Source of the DNA: CAZGXM01 sp964529795
GTDB lineage: Bacteria; Bacillota; JADQBR01
Direction: 5' to 3'
DNA: 21,965 nt
Assembly (NCBI GenBank): GCA_964529795.1
Contig: CAZGXM010000042.1
Location: 1-21,965, forward strand
Part shown: one piece after another, positions 7,461 to 15,149 of the stretch
How positions within the stretch are numbered: position 1 is the first letter of the stretch
Layout of the letters: every line of letters begins with the position of its first letter
Program-made: the position numbers and the translations under genes
The notes under the pieces: model-generated
Databases searched by the model: none
Seen by the model: the letters and a program-made list of their open reading frames with translations, nothing else
Told to the model about the DNA's origin: nothing

Positions 7461-8057
7461 ATGGTTAACATCATCTGGCTGGCGCTGCTGGTGTCTGGAA
7501 TAGTGGTGGCGGGAATGAAGGGCGAAATAGAGGTGGTCACCAAGGCAGCCATGGATTCTGCACAGGCGGGGGTAAATATTGCCATTGAGATTATCGGCTT
7601 GATGGCCTTGTGGTTGGGGATAATGCGGGTGGCCCAGGAGGCGGGTATGATCAATTTTCTGGCCCGGCTTGTCCGCCCCGTCACCAGGTTTTTGTTTCCG
7701 CGGGTACCCCAGGACCACCCGGCTATGGGAGCCATCATCATGAACATCAGTGCCAACATTCTAGGATTGGGGAATGCCGCCACCCCCTTTGGCTTAAAAG
7801 CCATGCAGGAACTGCAGAAACTAAACGATACTCCCGATGAGGCCAGCCCGGCCATGTGTACGTTTCTGGCCTTAAATACTTCCTGTATCACGCTGATACC
7901 TGCCACTATCATCGGTATCCGCGTGGCCGCTGGTTCCGCAAACCCGACGGAAATCGTCGGCACCACAATCTTTGCCACCACCATGGGCACAATTGTGGCC
8001 GTGACCGCCGACAAGATTCTCCACACCAGGTATAAGCGCAAGCATGAAAAAAAGTAA
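7461..8057 (+). CDS. spmA: Spore maturation protein A
   Basis: The ATG at 7461 follows a purine-rich GGGGGGGGAG ribosome binding site. The 198-aa product has the usual family length and is strongly hydrophobic with several membrane spans. It carries the nucleoside-recognition (Gate) domain, with the hallmark stretch IIMNISANILGLGNAATPFG. SpmA and SpmB together are needed for full dehydration of the spore core in Bacillus and Clostridium; the biochemical mechanism is not established. A sporulation-sigma promoter is expected in the 100 nt upstream, but I could not identify one. spmB follows 44 nt downstream in the same transcript. Confidence 0.95.
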   Translation: MVNIIWLALLVSGIVVAGMKGEIEVVTKAAMDSAQAGVNIAIEIIGLMALWLGIMRVAQEAGMINFLARLVRPVTRFLFPRVPQDHPAMGAIIMNISANILGLGNAATPFGLKAMQELQKLNDTPDEASPAMCTFLALNTSCITLIPATIIGIRVAAGSANPTEIVGTTIFATTMGTIVAVTADKILHTRYKRKHEKK

Positions 8058-8062
8058 ATTCC

Positions 8063-8079
8063 AACCTCGAACCTCGAAC
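8063..8079 (+). repeat. Heptad repeat copy A (upstream of spmB)
   Basis: AACCTCG is repeated directly (8063-8069, 8070-8076) and followed by AAC. It fills the gap between the spmA stop and the spmB ribosome binding site AGGGAGG (8081-8087). Related units occur at 9786, 13790 and 15101. Confidence 0.7.
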
Positions 8080-8101
8080 AAGGGAGGCTCTTATCAAAAA
8101 T

Positions 8102-8641
8102 ATGCTTCTGACTATTGTATCCCAGGTATCCCGCTGGGCCATACCTTTTTTGCTCCTGACCATCCCGTTGGCCGGTTATTTACGGGGAGTGAAGGTTTAC
8201 GAAACCTTTGTGGAGGGGGCGGAAGAAGGTTTTGAAACAGCTGTGAGGATTATCCCCTTTTTGGTGGGAATGCTGGTGGCCATTGGTGTCTTCCGGGCTT
8301 CCGGGGCCATGGACTATTTTGTGAAATTCATCAATCCGGTAATGAGTTTGATTGGTGCGCCGGGGGAAGTGCTGCCTTTGGCGGTGATGCGCCCCTTGTC
8401 CGGCGGCGGGGCTTTGGGTATTGCCACTGAATTAATCGGGGCCTATGGACCGGACAGTTTCATCGGCAGGTTGGCTTCCACCATGCAGGGCAGTACCGAT
8501 ACCACCTTTTATGTGCTGACAGTCTATTTCGGCTCGGTGGGTATTCGCCGGTACCGTTACGCGGTGACCCTGGGTTTGATTGCCGACGTGACGGGTTTAT
8601 TGGCATCGGTTTTTATTTGCAACCTGCTTTTCGGCAGGTAA
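8102..8641 (+). CDS. spmB: Spore maturation protein B
   Basis: The 179-aa product starts at ATG 8102 (MLLTIVSQVSRWAIPFL, the usual SpmB start). The ribosome binding site AGGGAGG ends at 8087, 14 nt from the ATG, which is longer than optimal; no better in-frame start exists. It is a polytopic membrane protein of the Gate/nucleoside-recognition family, with the conserved VYETFVEGAEEGF, MRPLSGGGALG and GSTDTTFYVLTVYFGS segments. It works with SpmA in spore-core dehydration. In many Firmicutes rluB is the next gene; here a large transport operon intervenes. Confidence 0.95.
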   Translation: MLLTIVSQVSRWAIPFLLLTIPLAGYLRGVKVYETFVEGAEEGFETAVRIIPFLVGMLVAIGVFRASGAMDYFVKFINPVMSLIGAPGEVLPLAVMRPLSGGGALGIATELIGAYGPDSFIGRLASTMQGSTDTTFYVLTVYFGSVGIRRYRYAVTLGLIADVTGLLASVFICNLLFGR

Positions 8642-8702
8642 TCCGGCCGGATATTAATTTGGTCCAGTGGCAGAATACCGGCTTGAAAGGTAATTATCAA
8701 GC

Positions 8703-8727
8703 AGTGACCGGGGAGGTCGCTTTTTTT
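8703..8727 (+). terminator. Intrinsic terminator of spmAB
   Basis: AGTGACC-GGGGA-GGTCGCT forms a 7-bp stem with one T-G pair and runs directly into a seven-T tract. It separates the spmAB transcript from the transport operon. Confidence 0.85.
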
Positions 8728-8820
8728 ATTTCACCGGCGAACAGGGTTTGCAGATGTGTAGCCGTTGAAATATGCTTTACTGCTGTTTAAGCCAAAAATA
8801 TTCCGTTTACCATAACTTTA

Positions 8821-8849
8821 TTTACAGCTATTCATCATGCATCTAAAAT
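8821..8849 (+). promoter_or_regulatory. Sigma-A promoter of the liv/acyl-CoA ligase operon
   Basis: TTTACA (8821-8826), an ideal 17-nt spacer and TAAAAT (8844-8849): five of six matches in each hexamer. Predicted transcription starts near 8856, about 40 nt before livG. No other clear promoter appears before the end of the PaaK-like gene. Confidence 0.7.
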
Positions 8850-8898
8850 AAAATCAGCATAGTATTAAGAAAATTCCGATAGAAAAGGAGGGATGCCC

Positions 8899-9666
8899 GT
8901 GATTCAACTGGAGATAGAACAGGTATCGCTGCATTTTGGCGGGGTTGCAGCGCTGTCCAATATTAGCACTCAGGTAAAAAAAGGAGAAATTTTTGCCATT
9001 ATCGGGCCTAACGGCGCGGGAAAAACCAGCCTGTTAAACTGCATCAGTGGGCTCTACCGCCCCAGTTCCGGCAAAATTGTTTTTGAAGGTACGGACATTA
9101 CCCAAATGCCCACGCATCGGCGAGCCGGTTTGGGTATTGCCAGGAGCTTTCAAAACATCGAACTGTTTTCTCATATGACGGTGCTGGATAACCTGATGCT
9201 GGGCCGGCATGTCAAGATGAAGAGCGGCATTTTTGCCGGCGGTTTTTACTGGGGGAAGACCCAGCGGGAAGAAGTGGAGCAGCGACGGGTTGTGGAAGAA
9301 ATCATTGATTTCCTGGAAATTGAGAACATCCGGCACAAAAAAGTGGGGATGTTGGCATACGGCTTGCAAAAGCGGGTGGAGTTGGGACGCGCCCTGGCAT
9401 TGGAACCGTCCCTGCTGCTGTTGGATGAACCCATGGCCGGGATGAACAGTGAGGAAAAGGAAGACATGGCCCGGTTTATACTGGATATTTCTGAGGAAAA
9501 GAGTACGACCATTATTCTTATCGAGCATGATATGGGGGTAGTGATGGATATTTCCGACCGGGTGGTGGTATTGGATTTCGGCCAGAAAATCGGCGAGGGA
9601 TTACCCGAGGAGGTGCAGCAGAACCCCAAAGTCATTGAAGCCTACCTGGGTCAGGAGGCAGTTTAA
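8899..9666 (+). CDS. livG: Branched-chain-type ABC transporter ATP-binding protein LivG
   Basis: GTG 8899 is preferred. The ATG at 8893 directly abuts the AAGGAGGG ribosome binding site, whereas the GTG has normal spacing. The 255-aa protein has Walker A GPNGAGKT (36-43), Walker B LLLLDEP (D176, E177) and the switch histidine in IEHD (H210). The ABC signature is divergent (AYGLQKRVELGRALA instead of LSGGQ), as is common in LivG. It energises import through LivH/LivM. As first gene of a seven-gene operon that also holds two acyl-CoA ligases, it probably serves an organic acid rather than leucine; this is inference from context. Confidence 0.92.
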   Translation: MIQLEIEQVSLHFGGVAALSNISTQVKKGEIFAIIGPNGAGKTSLLNCISGLYRPSSGKIVFEGTDITQMPTHRRAGLGIARSFQNIELFSHMTVLDNLMLGRHVKMKSGIFAGGFYWGKTQREEVEQRRVVEEIIDFLEIENIRHKKVGMLAYGLQKRVELGRALALEPSLLLLDEPMAGMNSEEKEDMARFILDISEEKSTTIILIEHDMGVVMDISDRVVVLDFGQKIGEGLPEEVQQNPKVIEAYLGQEAV

Positions 9667-9785
9667 ATTGCCCGGGTTAAGCTGTCATGCGGGCTGACAC
9701 GAAATATATGCCAATAAAACAATATTACTACGAGAAGTGGATTGGTTACCTGTCAAGAATTAGGGCAATCGCACCTCGGATTTCA

Positions 9786-9799
9786 CACTTCTCACTTCT
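9786..9799 (+). repeat. Heptad repeat copy B (upstream of the acyl-CoA synthetase)
   Basis: CACTTCT occurs twice in tandem (9786-9792, 9793-9799), five bases before the ribosome binding site AAGGGAGG (9804-9811). ACCTCGG lies at 9773-9779, and the reverse complement AGAAGTG occurs at 9733-9739, so a hairpin across the spacer is possible. Confidence 0.65.
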
Positions 9800-9818
9800 A
9801 AATAAGGGAGGATGGTTA

Positions 9819-11726
9819 ATGCAGGCGGATACTTTACCCAAGTTATTACTGGAAAACGGGAGGCGTTTTAGAAGCAAGAAAAGTGCCCTGAGGGAAAAGG
9901 AGTTCGGCATCTGGCAAAGTGTTACATGGGAGCGCTATGTGGAAGACGTTAAAGAATTTGCTTTGGGGTTATATAAATTGGGGTTTCGCCGTAATGACAA
10001 ACTGGCCATTATCGGTGACAACCGACCTGAGTGGATTTATGCGGAACTAGCGGCCCAATCTCTCGGCGGTATTTCCGTGGGCCTGTACCAGGACTCCCAG
10101 TCAAAGGAAGTCAGCTACATTCTCAATCACTCGGATTCTACCTTCGTGGTGGTGGAGGATCAGGAACAGGTGGACAAGATTTTGGAAATACGTGAGGAAA
10201 TACCGGAAATTCATAAAGTCATTTATTATGACCCGAAAGGGTTGCGTAATTATACAGATGATATTTTAATTTCTTTTGTTGATGTTCAGGAACTGGGACA
10301 TTTATATGCGGGCGAAAACTCGGCATTCTTTGAACGGGAGGTGGCTAAGGGCCACGGAAATGATGTGGCCATCATCTGTTATACTTCGGGAACCACTGGT
10401 TTTCCCAAGGGTGCGATGCTTACCCACGATAATCTGCTTAACATGGCGCGTAATTTGACCGAAATTGACCCGATTAAAGAGGGGGATGAATTTGTTTCCT
10501 TTTTACCCCTGGCCTGGATTGGGGAGCAAATGACCGCTGTGGCGGCATCTCTTTTACGGGGATTTACCGTCAACTTTCCCGAAGAACCGGAAACTGTCAA
10601 TGAAAATATTCGGGAAATAGGGCCCCATGTGATGTTTTCGCCGCCCCGTATCTGGGAGGATATTGTCTCACGCATTCAGGTACAGGTGGAGGACAGCACC
10701 TGGTTAAAGAAAAAGCTCTACCATTTCTTCATGCCTGTGGGCTACAGGGTGGCGGACTGCCATTTCAACAAGCAGCCGGTGCCCTGGTGGCTGCGTTTTT
10801 TGCGAGGGTTGGGAGAGTTCATGATTTTCAGTGCCATTAAGGACCACTTCGGCCTGCTACGGCTGCGCCGGGCCTATACCGGCGGTGCGGCGCTGGGCCC
10901 CCAGGTTTTTCGTTTTTTCCATGCCATGGGCGTCAACCTCAAGCAGATTTACGGCCAAACCGAGGTATCGGGAATTGCCGTGGTACACCACGACGGGGAC
11001 ATCAAATACCACAGTGTGGGCCAGCCAATACCCGGTACCCGGGTAAAGATTTCCGACCAGGGAGAAATCCTTCTTAAGAGTTCCAGTGTTTTCAAGGGTT
11101 ACTACAAAAATGAGGAGGTCACCCGGGAAACCATTACCGATGGTTGGCTGCATACCGGGGATGCCGGTTACATTGACGACAACAACCACCTGGTGGTCAT
11201 AGACCGGGTTAAATACGTCTTGACAACCAAGGATGGGGAAATCTTTTCTCCCCAGTATATTGAAAACAGTCTCAAGTTCAGCATGTACATCAAGGAAGCA
11301 CTGGTTATCGGCAAAGACCGCCCCTATGTTGTGGCCATCATTAACATTGACTTTGCCAATACGGGCAAGTGGGCGGAAAACCGGGCGCTGGCTTATACCA
11401 CCTATACGGACTTGACCCAGAAAAAAGAGGTTTTGGAGTTAATAACCGAAGAGGTTGTCAGGGTGAATAAGGAACTGCTCCCGGCGGCGAGAATCCGCAA
11501 GTTTGTGCTGCTGCACAAAGAATTTGATGCCGATGACGAGGAGCTTACCCGCACCAAGAAAATTCGCCGGGGCTACGTGGAAGAAAAGTATGCCGCGCTG
11601 ATTAATGCTCTTTACAGCGGCGATGACACCATTATGATTGAAGACCGGGTCAAGTACCGTGACGGCCGGCAGGGGAAGGTGGAAACCGCGCTGCCGGTAA
11701 TATCTATGGAAACGGAGGTGGCATAA
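9819..11726 (+). CDS. AMP-forming long-chain-type acyl-CoA synthetase
   Basis: ATG 9819 is chosen because AAGGGAGG lies 7 nt upstream. The in-frame ATG at 9687 would add 44 residues encoded by spacer and repeat DNA. The 635-aa product is a full-length ANL-superfamily enzyme: the P-loop is YTSGTTGFPKGAM (T189-G198), A5 is YGQTE (378-382), and the hinge/C-domain region is GWLHTGDAGYIDDNNHLVVIDR. The predicted reaction is carboxylate + ATP + CoA to acyl-CoA + AMP + pyrophosphate, cytoplasmic. The long-chain (FadD-like) group is suggested by overall length and pattern; the true substrate may be aromatic or branched. It sits between livG and livH, with livH starting right after its stop, so it is made together with the transporter and may pull import by trapping the substrate as a CoA ester. 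Confidence 0.88.
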   Translation: MQADTLPKLLLENGRRFRSKKSALREKEFGIWQSVTWERYVEDVKEFALGLYKLGFRRNDKLAIIGDNRPEWIYAELAAQSLGGISVGLYQDSQSKEVSYILNHSDSTFVVVEDQEQVDKILEIREEIPEIHKVIYYDPKGLRNYTDDILISFVDVQELGHLYAGENSAFFEREVAKGHGNDVAIICYTSGTTGFPKGAMLTHDNLLNMARNLTEIDPIKEGDEFVSFLPLAWIGEQMTAVAASLLRGFTVNFPEEPETVNENIREIGPHVMFSPPRIWEDIVSRIQVQVEDSTWLKKKLYHFFMPVGYRVADCHFNKQPVPWWLRFLRGLGEFMIFSAIKDHFGLLRLRRAYTGGAALGPQVFRFFHAMGVNLKQIYGQTEVSGIAVVHHDGDIKYHSVGQPIPGTRVKISDQGEILLKSSSVFKGYYKNEEVTRETITDGWLHTGDAGYIDDNNHLVVIDRVKYVLTTKDGEIFSPQYIENSLKFSMYIKEALVIGKDRPYVVAIINIDFANTGKWAENRALAYTTYTDLTQKKEVLELITEEVVRVNKELLPAARIRKFVLLHKEFDADDEELTRTKKIRRGYVEEKYAALINALYSGDDTIMIEDRVKYRDGRQGKVETALPVISMETEVA

Positions 11727-11727
11727 C

Positions 11728-12612
11728 ATGGTTTTTTTCCTGCAGTTGGTTGTTACCGGACTGGTGGTGGGTGCAGTCTATGCCATGGTGGCGCTGGGAT
11801 TTGTACTTATTTATAAGTCCAGCGACGTACTCAACTTTGCCCAGGGCGAGTTACTACTGGCGGGGGCCTATATCTGCCTGACACTGGTAAATACCTACCA
11901 TGTTCCCTTTTTGCTTGCTCTGGTGATATCCGTAGTGTTCAGTTTTCTGCTGGGTATCACCATTGAAAGGGTGATACTCCGGTCCTTTATTAACGAACCG
12001 GTTATTTCCGTGATCATGGTAACCCTGGGATTATCCAGCGCTATGCGGGGGCTGATGCAGGTAATCTGGAGTACCGATACCAAAACATTTCCGGAAATTT
12101 TCCCCACGACGCCCGTCAACATTGGTCCCGTTGTCGTTTCCCAAGTTTACCTCTGGTCGCTGTTTATCAGCCTGGTGATGCTGGTGCTGTTTTCGCTTTT
12201 TTTCAAGTACTCCAACATGGGTATTGCCATGCGGGCCACCGCCGATGATCAGCAGGCGGCCCTTTCCATGGGTATCAGCGTCAAGGTAATTTTTGCGGCC
12301 ACTTGGGCAATTGCCGCGGTGGTGGCGGGCATCGGCGGTATTCTGCTTGGTAATATCAACGGTGTCAACTCGTCTCTCAGCCATATCGGCCTGACAGTGC
12401 TGCCCGTGACGATTTTCGGGGGACTGGACAGTATTCCCGGCGCTATAATCGGCGGTTTGATCATCGGTGTACTGGAAAGTCTTTCTGGCGGCTACCTGGA
12501 CCCACTGGTGGGTGGCGGTGTCAAGGAAGTGGCTCCCTTTGTGGTGCTGGTGCTGATACTGATGGTCAAGCCCTACGGGCTGTTTGGTAAAGAGATCATA
12601 GAAAGGGTGTAA
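11728..12612 (+). CDS. livH: Branched-chain-type ABC transporter permease LivH
   Basis: The ATG at 11728 lies 1 nt after the preceding stop, with GGAGGTG (11714-11720) inside the end of the synthetase gene. The 294-aa product is polytopic and of standard LivH length. Family landmarks are GAVYAMVALGFVLIYKSSDV near the start, DVLNFAQGELLLAGAY, the cytoplasmic loop AMRATADDQQAALSMGI and a C-terminal GGLDSIPGAIIGG. With LivM it forms the membrane channel of the importer. Confidence 0.93.
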   Translation: MVFFLQLVVTGLVVGAVYAMVALGFVLIYKSSDVLNFAQGELLLAGAYICLTLVNTYHVPFLLALVISVVFSFLLGITIERVILRSFINEPVISVIMVTLGLSSAMRGLMQVIWSTDTKTFPEIFPTTPVNIGPVVVSQVYLWSLFISLVMLVLFSLFFKYSNMGIAMRATADDQQAALSMGISVKVIFAATWAIAAVVAGIGGILLGNINGVNSSLSHIGLTVLPVTIFGGLDSIPGAIIGGLIIGVLESLSGGYLDPLVGGGVKEVAPFVVLVLILMVKPYGLFGKEIIERV

Positions 12613-12615
12613 AAG

Positions 12616-13683
12616 ATGCGGTTACGTAATCCCTTTGTCATGGAAAGCGGCGTGTTTACCACCAATTACCGTGATGATATGGCCTTCCACTATCCTGTAC
12701 TTGCCAAACTGCGGGTGGCGGTGATTATGCTGTTGTTGTTTTTATTGCCATTTTACGCCGGCACCTACCTGGTGAGTATCGCCAACCTGGTGGGTATTGC
12801 CATAATCGGTGCCCTGGGATTAAATATCCTCACCGGTTTTACCGGCCAGATATCCCTTGGTCAGGGGGCATTTCTGGGGGTGGGCGCTTATGCCGCCGGC
12901 TTTATTACAGCCAAGATGGGATTGACATTCTGGCTGGCCATGCCCGTGGCGGGGGTGGTCACCGCGGCAGTGGGAGCGGTGTTCGGCATTCCTTCCCTCA
13001 GGCTGAAAGGCCTTTATCTCGCCATTGCTACCCTGGCCGCTCAGGTCATCATTGAGTTTGTCATTGCCCACTGGGAGACGGTGACCAACGGGGTACACGG
13101 CTTGTTCCTGCCAGCGCCGGAACTGTTCGGTTATACATTCGATAACGATGTTTCCTATTATTACCTGGTGCTGGTAGTTTGTATAATTTTAACCATATTT
13201 TGTTTTAACCTGTTTAGAAGCCGGGTGGGCCGGGCTTTCGTGGCCGTTCGCGACCGGGACCTGGCGGCGGAAGTGATGGGAATTAACCTCTTCAAGTATA
13301 AAATCATGGCTTTTGCTCTCAGTTCTTTCTATGTAGGTATTGCCGGTGCCCTGTGGGGCCACTACCTGCGCATAATCAGCCCGGAGCACTTTACCATCGG
13401 TGTTTCCATCCAGTACCTGGCCATGGTGATTATCGGGGGTTTGGGCAGCGTCATGGGCTCCATTTACGGGGCGGTGTTTATTACCCTGTTGCCCATAGTG
13501 CTGCGGGAGATTGCCGGGCTGGCTTCCGCATATTTCCCCAATATTGAGACAGTAATTTTGGGTTTAAAGGAGGCGGTATTTGGCATTACCATTATAGTTT
13601 TCCTCATCTACGAACCCGACGGATTGGCAAAAATCTGGCAAAACCTCAAGGAATATTTTAAACTCTGGCCATTTTCCTACTAG
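12616..13683 (+). CDS. livM: Branched-chain-type ABC transporter permease LivM
   Basis: The 355-aa product starts 3 nt after the livH stop, with GAAAGGG as ribosome binding site. An N-terminal hydrophilic stretch of about 30 residues (SGVFTTNYRDDMAFHYP) precedes the membrane spans. Family motifs are LNILTGFTGQISLGQGAFLG, the loop AVRDRDLAAEVMGINLFKYK and IGGLGSVMGSIYGAVF. It is the second permease subunit. About 145 nt of spacer follow before livK, with no clear promoter. Confidence 0.93.
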   Translation: MRLRNPFVMESGVFTTNYRDDMAFHYPVLAKLRVAVIMLLLFLLPFYAGTYLVSIANLVGIAIIGALGLNILTGFTGQISLGQGAFLGVGAYAAGFITAKMGLTFWLAMPVAGVVTAAVGAVFGIPSLRLKGLYLAIATLAAQVIIEFVIAHWETVTNGVHGLFLPAPELFGYTFDNDVSYYYLVLVVCIILTIFCFNLFRSRVGRAFVAVRDRDLAAEVMGINLFKYKIMAFALSSFYVGIAGALWGHYLRIISPEHFTIGVSIQYLAMVIIGGLGSVMGSIYGAVFITLLPIVLREIAGLASAYFPNIETVILGLKEAVFGITIIVFLIYEPDGLAKIWQNLKEYFKLWPFSY

Positions 13684-13789
13684 CAAAACTAACAGTCTAT
13701 TCTAATGGAAAGGGGGGATAGCGGAACTTTTTTTGGGTGCTTGGATGTTGTTATGAAAACTTGTACTGTGGTAAAACCGTGGTGGTTGC

Positions 13790-13804
13790 AACTCGAACCT
13801 CGAA
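13790..13804 (+). repeat. Heptad repeat copy C (upstream of livK)
   Basis: AACTCGAACCTCGAA: two imperfect copies of the TCGAACC heptad, lying about ten bases before the livK ribosome binding site AAGGAGGT. The unit matches copy A (upstream of spmB). Confidence 0.6.
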
Positions 13805-13829
13805 TATCAAGTAGAAGGAGGTAAAGCAA

Positions 13830-15074
13830 ATGTCAAAACGGCTGCAGATATTGGCCGTAATTTTGTCCCTGTTGCTGGTGGTTGTGTTTGTGGCCGGCTG
13901 CGGTGGTTCTGCACCTCAGGCGGAGAAAAAGAGTGAAACACCGAAAGAGGAAGCCAAGAAAGAAGAGGCAAAGAAAGAAGCGCCGAAGGAGCCGGTTAAA
14001 CTTGGTGGTATTTTCGACATTACCGGTGCCACCGGGGATGTGGGCAAACCCTATGCCGAGGGTGTCAAGGCCTACGTGAAGTGGCTTAATGAAAACGGCG
14101 GTGTCAATGGTCGTAAGGTAGACTTGATTGACATTGATTATGCTTACAAAATACCTCAGGCTGTAGAAGCATACAAGAAGCTGGCAACTCAAGACAAGGT
14201 GCCGGCGATCCTGGGCTGGGGTACCGGCGATACCGAGGCCATGGTGCCGTTTATCAGCAAGGATAAAATACCTTACATTTCCGGTTCGCTGTCGGAAAAT
14301 CTGCTTACAGTGGCAGACCATCCCTATAACTTCATGGTGGCTGCATCGTATTCCGACCAGGCCCGGGTGATTTTGAAATATATCAAGGACAACGCCAAGG
14401 AAGAAACACCCAAGGTAGCCTTGATTTACAATGATACCGGTTTCGGACGTTCACCCATTGCCGATGCCGAGGCCTTTGCCAAGAAAATCGGCGTGGAAAT
14501 CGTTGACAAGGAAATCGTGGACCTGAAGGCCCTGGATGCCACATCCCAGCTTCTGAACATGGATAAGGCCGGCGTGAAGTACGCCATTATCCAGGAGACT
14601 TCCAACGCTACCGCCACAATTTTGAAGGATGCGAAGAAGCTGGGACTGAAAACCCAGTTCTTCGGTCTCAACTGGACCGCCGACGAGATTTCCCTGAAAC
14701 TGGCTGGTGATGTTGCGGAAGGGTATATTGGCGTGGTGCCCTTTGCTTTTCCCTTTGAAGATGTACCCGGCATGAAACAGGTGGAAGAAGGCTTCAAGCT
14801 GATGGGCATGAGTCTGGACCAATTGAACCAGAAGCACGTGCAGGGCTGGTTATCTGCCATGATTATGCTGGAGGGCTACAAACGTGCTGGCGACAAAATC
14901 ACCGGGGAAAACATCAAGAAAGGACTGGAAAATCTCAATGAATTTGCATCCGGCGATTTGGGTGCTCCGGTCAGCTTCTCTGCGGACAGTCATCGCGGCA
15001 GCAGCAAGGTTAAACTTTACCAGGTCAAGAATGGCCAGTGGACTCCGATTACCGACTGGATTGGTTATCAATAA
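13830..15074 (+). CDS. livK: Extracellular substrate-binding lipoprotein of the Liv-type transporter
   Basis: The ATG at 13830 follows AAGGAGGT. The 414-aa product has a lipoprotein signal peptide (lipobox FVAGC, C24), then a tether of about 25 residues rich in Lys and Glu (EEAKKEEAKKEAPKEP), then a Peripla_BP_6/Leu-Ile-Val-binding fold. Recognisable stretches are GGIFDITGATGDVGKPYAEG, AILGWGTGDTEAM and VALIYNDTGFGRSPI. It is the surface receptor that gives the importer its specificity. The binding-site residues cannot be read well enough to name the ligand; ligases in the operon argue for an organic acid. A stable hairpin right after the stop may protect this part of the mRNA and raise its level over livF. 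Confidence 0.92.
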   Translation: MSKRLQILAVILSLLLVVVFVAGCGGSAPQAEKKSETPKEEAKKEEAKKEAPKEPVKLGGIFDITGATGDVGKPYAEGVKAYVKWLNENGGVNGRKVDLIDIDYAYKIPQAVEAYKKLATQDKVPAILGWGTGDTEAMVPFISKDKIPYISGSLSENLLTVADHPYNFMVAASYSDQARVILKYIKDNAKEETPKVALIYNDTGFGRSPIADAEAFAKKIGVEIVDKEIVDLKALDATSQLLNMDKAGVKYAIIQETSNATATILKDAKKLGLKTQFFGLNWTADEISLKLAGDVAEGYIGVVPFAFPFEDVPGMKQVEEGFKLMGMSLDQLNQKHVQGWLSAMIMLEGYKRAGDKITGENIKKGLENLNEFASGDLGAPVSFSADSHRGSSKVKLYQVKNGQWTPITDWIGYQ

Positions 15075-15082
15075 ATACAGGA

Positions 15083-15128
15083 CGAAGTGGGAGGTTTCCG
15101 ACCTCTCACTTCGAACCTCTCACTTCTA
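15083..15128 (+). repeat. Hairpin plus 14-bp tandem repeat, copy D (between livK and livF)
   Basis: A 13-bp stem with one G-T pair, CGAAGTGGGAGGT-TTCCG-ACCTCTCACTTCG (15083-15113), starts 8 nt after the livK stop. Its 3' arm belongs to a tandem pair of 14-mers, ACCTCTCACTTCGA (15101-15114) and ACCTCTCACTTCTA (15115-15128), which differ at one base. No T tract follows, so it is not a typical terminator. The livF ribosome binding site GGGGAGG begins six bases later. Confidence 0.75.
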
Positions 15129-15149
15129 AATTTGGGGAGGCGTGTTGGG

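Noticed and set aside
7325..8041. Minus-strand 238-codon open frame opposite spmA
   Set aside because: It mirrors the spmA codons, has low-complexity composition and no recognisable domain. SpmA on the plus strand is a clear family match.
8063..8079. Heptad tracts as part of a CRISPR array
   Set aside because: Units are 7-14 bp, directly adjacent and without unique spacers. No cas genes are present.
9687..9818. Upstream start of the acyl-CoA synthetase at ATG 9687
   Set aside because: The extra 44 residues translate spacer and heptad-repeat DNA, and the ATG at 9819 has an ideal ribosome binding site.
15087..15149. Upstream start of livF at 15087
   Set aside because: The extension would translate the hairpin and tandem repeat; ATG 15150 has GGGGAGG at normal spacing and gives the standard LivF N-terminus.
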